15,107 nucleotides of DNA, from NCBI GenBank assembly GCA_023392995.1, contig JAEWMZ010000323.1, positions 1 through 15,107 of the forward strand, given 5' to 3'. Both the position numbers and the translations under genes were made by a program. Of the stretch, positions 12,851-15,107 are shown in pieces; positions within the stretch are counted from its first letter, which is position 1, and each line of letters begins with the position of its first letter. The notes beneath the pieces are model-generated. The model was not told the origin of the DNA. It ran no database searches and saw only the letters and a program-made list of their open reading frames with translations. Source of the DNA: Bacillota bacterium. Lineage in GTDB: Bacteria > Bacillota > Clostridia > Lachnospirales > Lachnospiraceae.

Positions 12851-14491
12851 ATGAGGAAAATGAAGAAAATGCTTGCAATTGCCATGTCCTTAGCAGTACT
12901 GGCTACAGGTACTATGGCATGTAATAAAGAAGCTGCTAAACCTACGGATACGGCAGTCACTCCTGTGGAACAGGCGGAAAATACGGGAGAGGCAGAAGGC
13001 GGAGAAATTACGTTACCGCTTTCCGCTGAAAAGGTTACTCTAACGATGTATGCAGGAGCTATGGATGGAAACTTTGCGGCGGTTGCCAATGATTATAATG
13101 AGAATGCCTTCTTTCAGGAGTTGGAGAAACGTACCAATGTACATATTGAGTTTCAAACAGTGCCAATGGGGAGTACAGATGCATTTAATCTGATGATTGC
13201 CTCTGGTGAGCTGCCAGATCTCATTTACGGACCGGGGGCTTATCAGGATGGTATGGATGCAGCAATTGATGATGGCTATTATCTGGACATGACACCTTAT
13301 CTCGAAACCCATTTACCTAACTATAATAAATTAAGAACGCAAAATGAAGAAATGAAGAGAAACAGTACGACAGACAGCGGTCGAATTGCAGCCGTGTATC
13401 AGATTTATCAAACAGAGCAATCCCCTTGGATGGGTCTGATGATCAGAAAAGATTGGCTGAATGAGCTGAACTTAGAGGTGCCGACTACAGTCTCGGAATG
13501 GGAAACAGTACTTACGGCCTTTAAGGAAGAGAAGGGGGCTTATGCACCTATGTCCCTTGGAGGTGACCTGGGATTATATGGTCAAGGTTTTGGTATATCA
13601 GCGGGCGCTGTATTCTCTACCCCCTGGCAGAATGTGGATGGAAAGGTTGTCTTTAGTAATACCAGTGATAATATGAAAGCGTTTCTGACGGTATTAGCGG
13701 ATTGGTATAAGAAGGGACTGATTGATCCTGACTTTATGACAAAGCAAAGTGCTTTTTTTGCGGATACGGCAATGGTAACTACAGGTCAGACGGGAGTATT
13801 CAATTCAATCTATACCTTACCTGATATGTTTAAGGGAGCCAGCGAAGATAAGGATTTTGAAGTGGTTGCAATCAAAAATCCAATTCCTGATTCTGGAGAG
13901 GAAGGAAGGGTAGGCTATGTTATCCCTGTTATTGGAGGAGCAGGAATGGCTGTATCGGCAGATAGCAAGAACAAAGAAATTGCTATGAAATGGCTGGATT
14001 ATATGTACTCGGAAGAGGGAGCTCTGCTAGCAAACTATGGAGTTGAAAATGATACTTTTACCTTCAATGAACAAGGAAAACCAGTATTTACAGAAAAAAT
14101 TACGAAAAATCCGGATGGGATGGCAATGGCTCAGGCAATGGCATTTTATACCTTACCGCCATCATTCCTCGCCTGCTATTATGACTGGACCAGAGAGCTT
14201 GCCGGCGTATCAGAAAGCTCCATTCATATGATGGATGTTTGGAAGGAACAGAAGACGGATTATAATTATCCGGCACAAGCTACAATGACAAATGAGGAGA
14301 ACCGTGAATTTGCCTCCCTTTACACCAGCAATATTCAAACCTATGCCGCAGAGAAAATAACTCAATTCATCACAGGCGTCAATGACATTAATACAGAATG
14401 GGATAATTATGTAAGTACCATTAAAGACCTTGGAATTGATCGTTGTATTGAGATAAAACAAGCTGCACTGGATCGATATTTAGCAAGATAA
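12851..14491 (+). CDS. ABC transporter extracellular solute-binding lipoprotein (LplA-like)
   Basis: This 546-residue lipoprotein captures substrate outside the cell for an ABC importer, most likely a sugar or oligosaccharide. The ATG at 12851 follows AAGGAG (12837-12842) by 8 bases. Residues 1-23 are a signal peptide with Cys24 (GTMAC) as the lipidated residue, followed by an acidic, Thr-rich linker. The mature part begins VTLTMYAGAMDG, then FFQELEKRTNVHIEFQTVP and FNLMIASGELPDLIYG, which is the normal family 1 solute-binding opening. GLMIRKDWLNELNLEVPTTVSEW and KWLDYMYSEEGALLANYG mark the second lobe and match the long LplA/YtcQ type that pairs with LplB permeases. The downstream permease start confirms the context, although 321 bases of structured DNA lie between them. 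Confidence 0.92.
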   Translation: MRKMKKMLAIAMSLAVLATGTMACNKEAAKPTDTAVTPVEQAENTGEAEGGEITLPLSAEKVTLTMYAGAMDGNFAAVANDYNENAFFQELEKRTNVHIEFQTVPMGSTDAFNLMIASGELPDLIYGPGAYQDGMDAAIDDGYYLDMTPYLETHLPNYNKLRTQNEEMKRNSTTDSGRIAAVYQIYQTEQSPWMGLMIRKDWLNELNLEVPTTVSEWETVLTAFKEEKGAYAPMSLGGDLGLYGQGFGISAGAVFSTPWQNVDGKVVFSNTSDNMKAFLTVLADWYKKGLIDPDFMTKQSAFFADTAMVTTGQTGVFNSIYTLPDMFKGASEDKDFEVVAIKNPIPDSGEEGRVGYVIPVIGGAGMAVSADSKNKEIAMKWLDYMYSEEGALLANYGVENDTFTFNEQGKPVFTEKITKNPDGMAMAQAMAFYTLPPSFLACYYDWTRELAGVSESSIHMMDVWKEQKTDYNYPAQATMTNEENREFASLYTSNIQTYAAEKITQFITGVNDINTEWDNYVSTIKDLGIDRCIEIKQAALDRYLAR

Positions 14492-14507
14492 TCGTTAGCT
14501 TGAATAT

Positions 14508-14744
14508 CAGGGATTGTCGCAAAATATAGCCCGGGGGGCTAGGAGTATAAGTCAAACCCCTAGTAGTATCTTGCATAGATTTCACTTTAATTCAGCACCC
14601 GCTATTAACACGGATGCCGTTGTGGTCAAACGGCGTAGGAACCACTACGCCTCAATCCTCCGTTTGCCTCAGTGCAAATATCAGCCACTGATGTTAAGTG
14701 AAAATACGCAATGCAGTACTATCTATATTTTGCGGCAGTCTCTG
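14508..14744. other. 237-bp highly structured inverted-repeat element
   Basis: The outer 22 bases (14508-14529 and 14723-14744) pair completely as RNA, with 19 Watson-Crick and 3 G-U pairs. A second imperfect arm follows inside: AGTA, TTGCA, TTTCACTT and TCAG at 14565-14595 against 14688-14720. The centre holds CAAAC (14627-14631) with GTTTG (14662-14666) enclosing GGCGTAG/CTACGCC (14632-14651). A competing GCCGTT/AACGGC pairing (14616-14634) excludes that form. A GC-rich AGCCC-GGG-GGGCT hairpin at 14528-14540 and CTAGG/CCTAG (14539-14563) sit on the 5' side only. No credible ORF exists. It lies 17 bases after the solute-binding gene stop and 68 bases before the permease. It could be a MITE-like element or an RNA that tunes operon expression. 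Confidence 0.65.
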
Positions 14745-14812
14745 TGATTACTGTTTAGGAATGGTAGTTGCTAACGCTGTGAAAGAAAATGTGGCAGGAA
14801 AGGAATATAACG

Positions 14813-15107
14813 GTGACAGAAAAAAAGAGATTTACAAAAGAGGCAATTATTAAGGATTTTAAAAGAAATAGAGTGGCCTACTTCATGGCAATACCAGCGA
14901 TTATCATGCTGATTCTATTTAGCTATTTGCCAATGTTCGGGGTAATTATGGCCTTTGAAAATTATAAACCCAAATTAGGCATTTTTGGGAGTCATTTTGT
15001 AGGTTTTAAGAATTTTCTTGATTTTTTTGATTCCATTTATTTTGTCAGGGTAGTAAAGAATACGCTGATTCTCAGTGGGCTACAGCTGCTCATTGAGTTT
15101 CCGGCTG
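14813..15107 (+). CDS. ABC transporter permease, LplB-like (partial, N-terminal)
   Basis: The frame starts with GTG at 14813, preceded by AGGAAAGG (14796-14803) at 9 bases, and runs off the right edge after 98 codons. The N terminus is basic and cytoplasmic (KKRFTKEAIIKDFKRNR). A first transmembrane helix follows (VAYFMAIPAIIMLILFSYLPMFGVIMAFENY), then the family feature FVGFKNFLDFF and a second hydrophobic stretch beginning at LILSGLQLLI. This is the typical start of binding-protein-dependent sugar permeases of the LplB/YtcP kind, which form half of the channel with a second permease expected further downstream. It is the partner of the solute-binding protein upstream. Confidence 0.9.
   Translation, partial: MTEKKRFTKEAIIKDFKRNRVAYFMAIPAIIMLILFSYLPMFGVIMAFENYKPKLGIFGSHFVGFKNFLDFFDSIYFVRVVKNTLILSGLQLLIEFPA

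Noticed and set aside
13040..13312. Minus-strand frame of about 90 codons inside the solute-binding protein gene
   Set aside because: No start signal and no recognisable protein. The plus-strand gene has clear family motifs throughout.
14514..14747. 77-codon open frame inside the 237-bp structured element
   Set aside because: It starts with a TTG with no ribosome binding site, and its sequence is explained by paired arms and hairpins. The composition is not protein-like.

Overview
The window looks like chromosome from a low-GC Gram-positive anaerobe, most likely a Lachnospiraceae-type clostridium (family recall and gene style, no database search). Supporting signs are strong AGGAGG-type ribosome binding sites, several TTG starts, sigma-A promoters with TATAAT, TAAAAT or TACAAT boxes, several secreted lipoproteins, a DUF4349 protein, and an LplA/LplB-type sugar or oligosaccharide ABC transporter. 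Gene order is mostly core metabolism and salvage mixed with surface and unknown proteins. There is no phage, CRISPR, rRNA or tRNA gene.

Layout. 1-725: the 3' end of cysS overlapping mrnC (Mini-RNase III), closed by a terminator. 907-2166: a DUF4349 lipoprotein, followed by a degenerate 13-bp tandem repeat and a terminator. 2187-3455: dinB-type DNA polymerase IV with a full promoter and a LexA box. 3480-4702: a small secreted Ser/Asp-rich protein and a YbaK/ProX-type editing deacylase, probably cotranscribed. 4717-6182: a MATE efflux protein on the minus strand, convergent with the deacylase and divergent from deoD. 6395-8735: nucleoside salvage genes deoD-deoC, a 152-bp MITE-like element, then cdd with a terminator. 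8786-9676: a minus-strand lipoprotein whose upstream region is a 14-bp tandem repeat. 9976-11481: glyA with promoter and a perfect terminator. 11482-11755: a structured, gene-free stretch. 11756-12572: a YcxB-like membrane protein and a very long hairpin terminator. 12689-15107: a possible 22-codon leader ORF, an ABC solute-binding lipoprotein, a 237-bp highly structured element, and the first 98 codons of the partner permease.

Working together. cysS-mrnC couples tRNA charging and RNA maturation. deoD, deoC and cdd break down and recycle (deoxy)nucleosides: Cdd deaminates cytidines, DeoD phosphorolyses purine nucleosides, and DeoC cleaves deoxyribose-5-phosphate. No phosphopentomutase or pyrimidine phosphorylase gene is in view. 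The solute-binding protein and permease form one carbohydrate-type importer.

The least explained DNA is non-coding. The main items are the 152-bp inverted-repeat element with an 11-bp direct repeat between deoC and cdd, the 237-bp element with fully pairable 22-nt ends inside the ABC transporter operon, and two unrelated-length short tandem repeat arrays beside lipoprotein genes.
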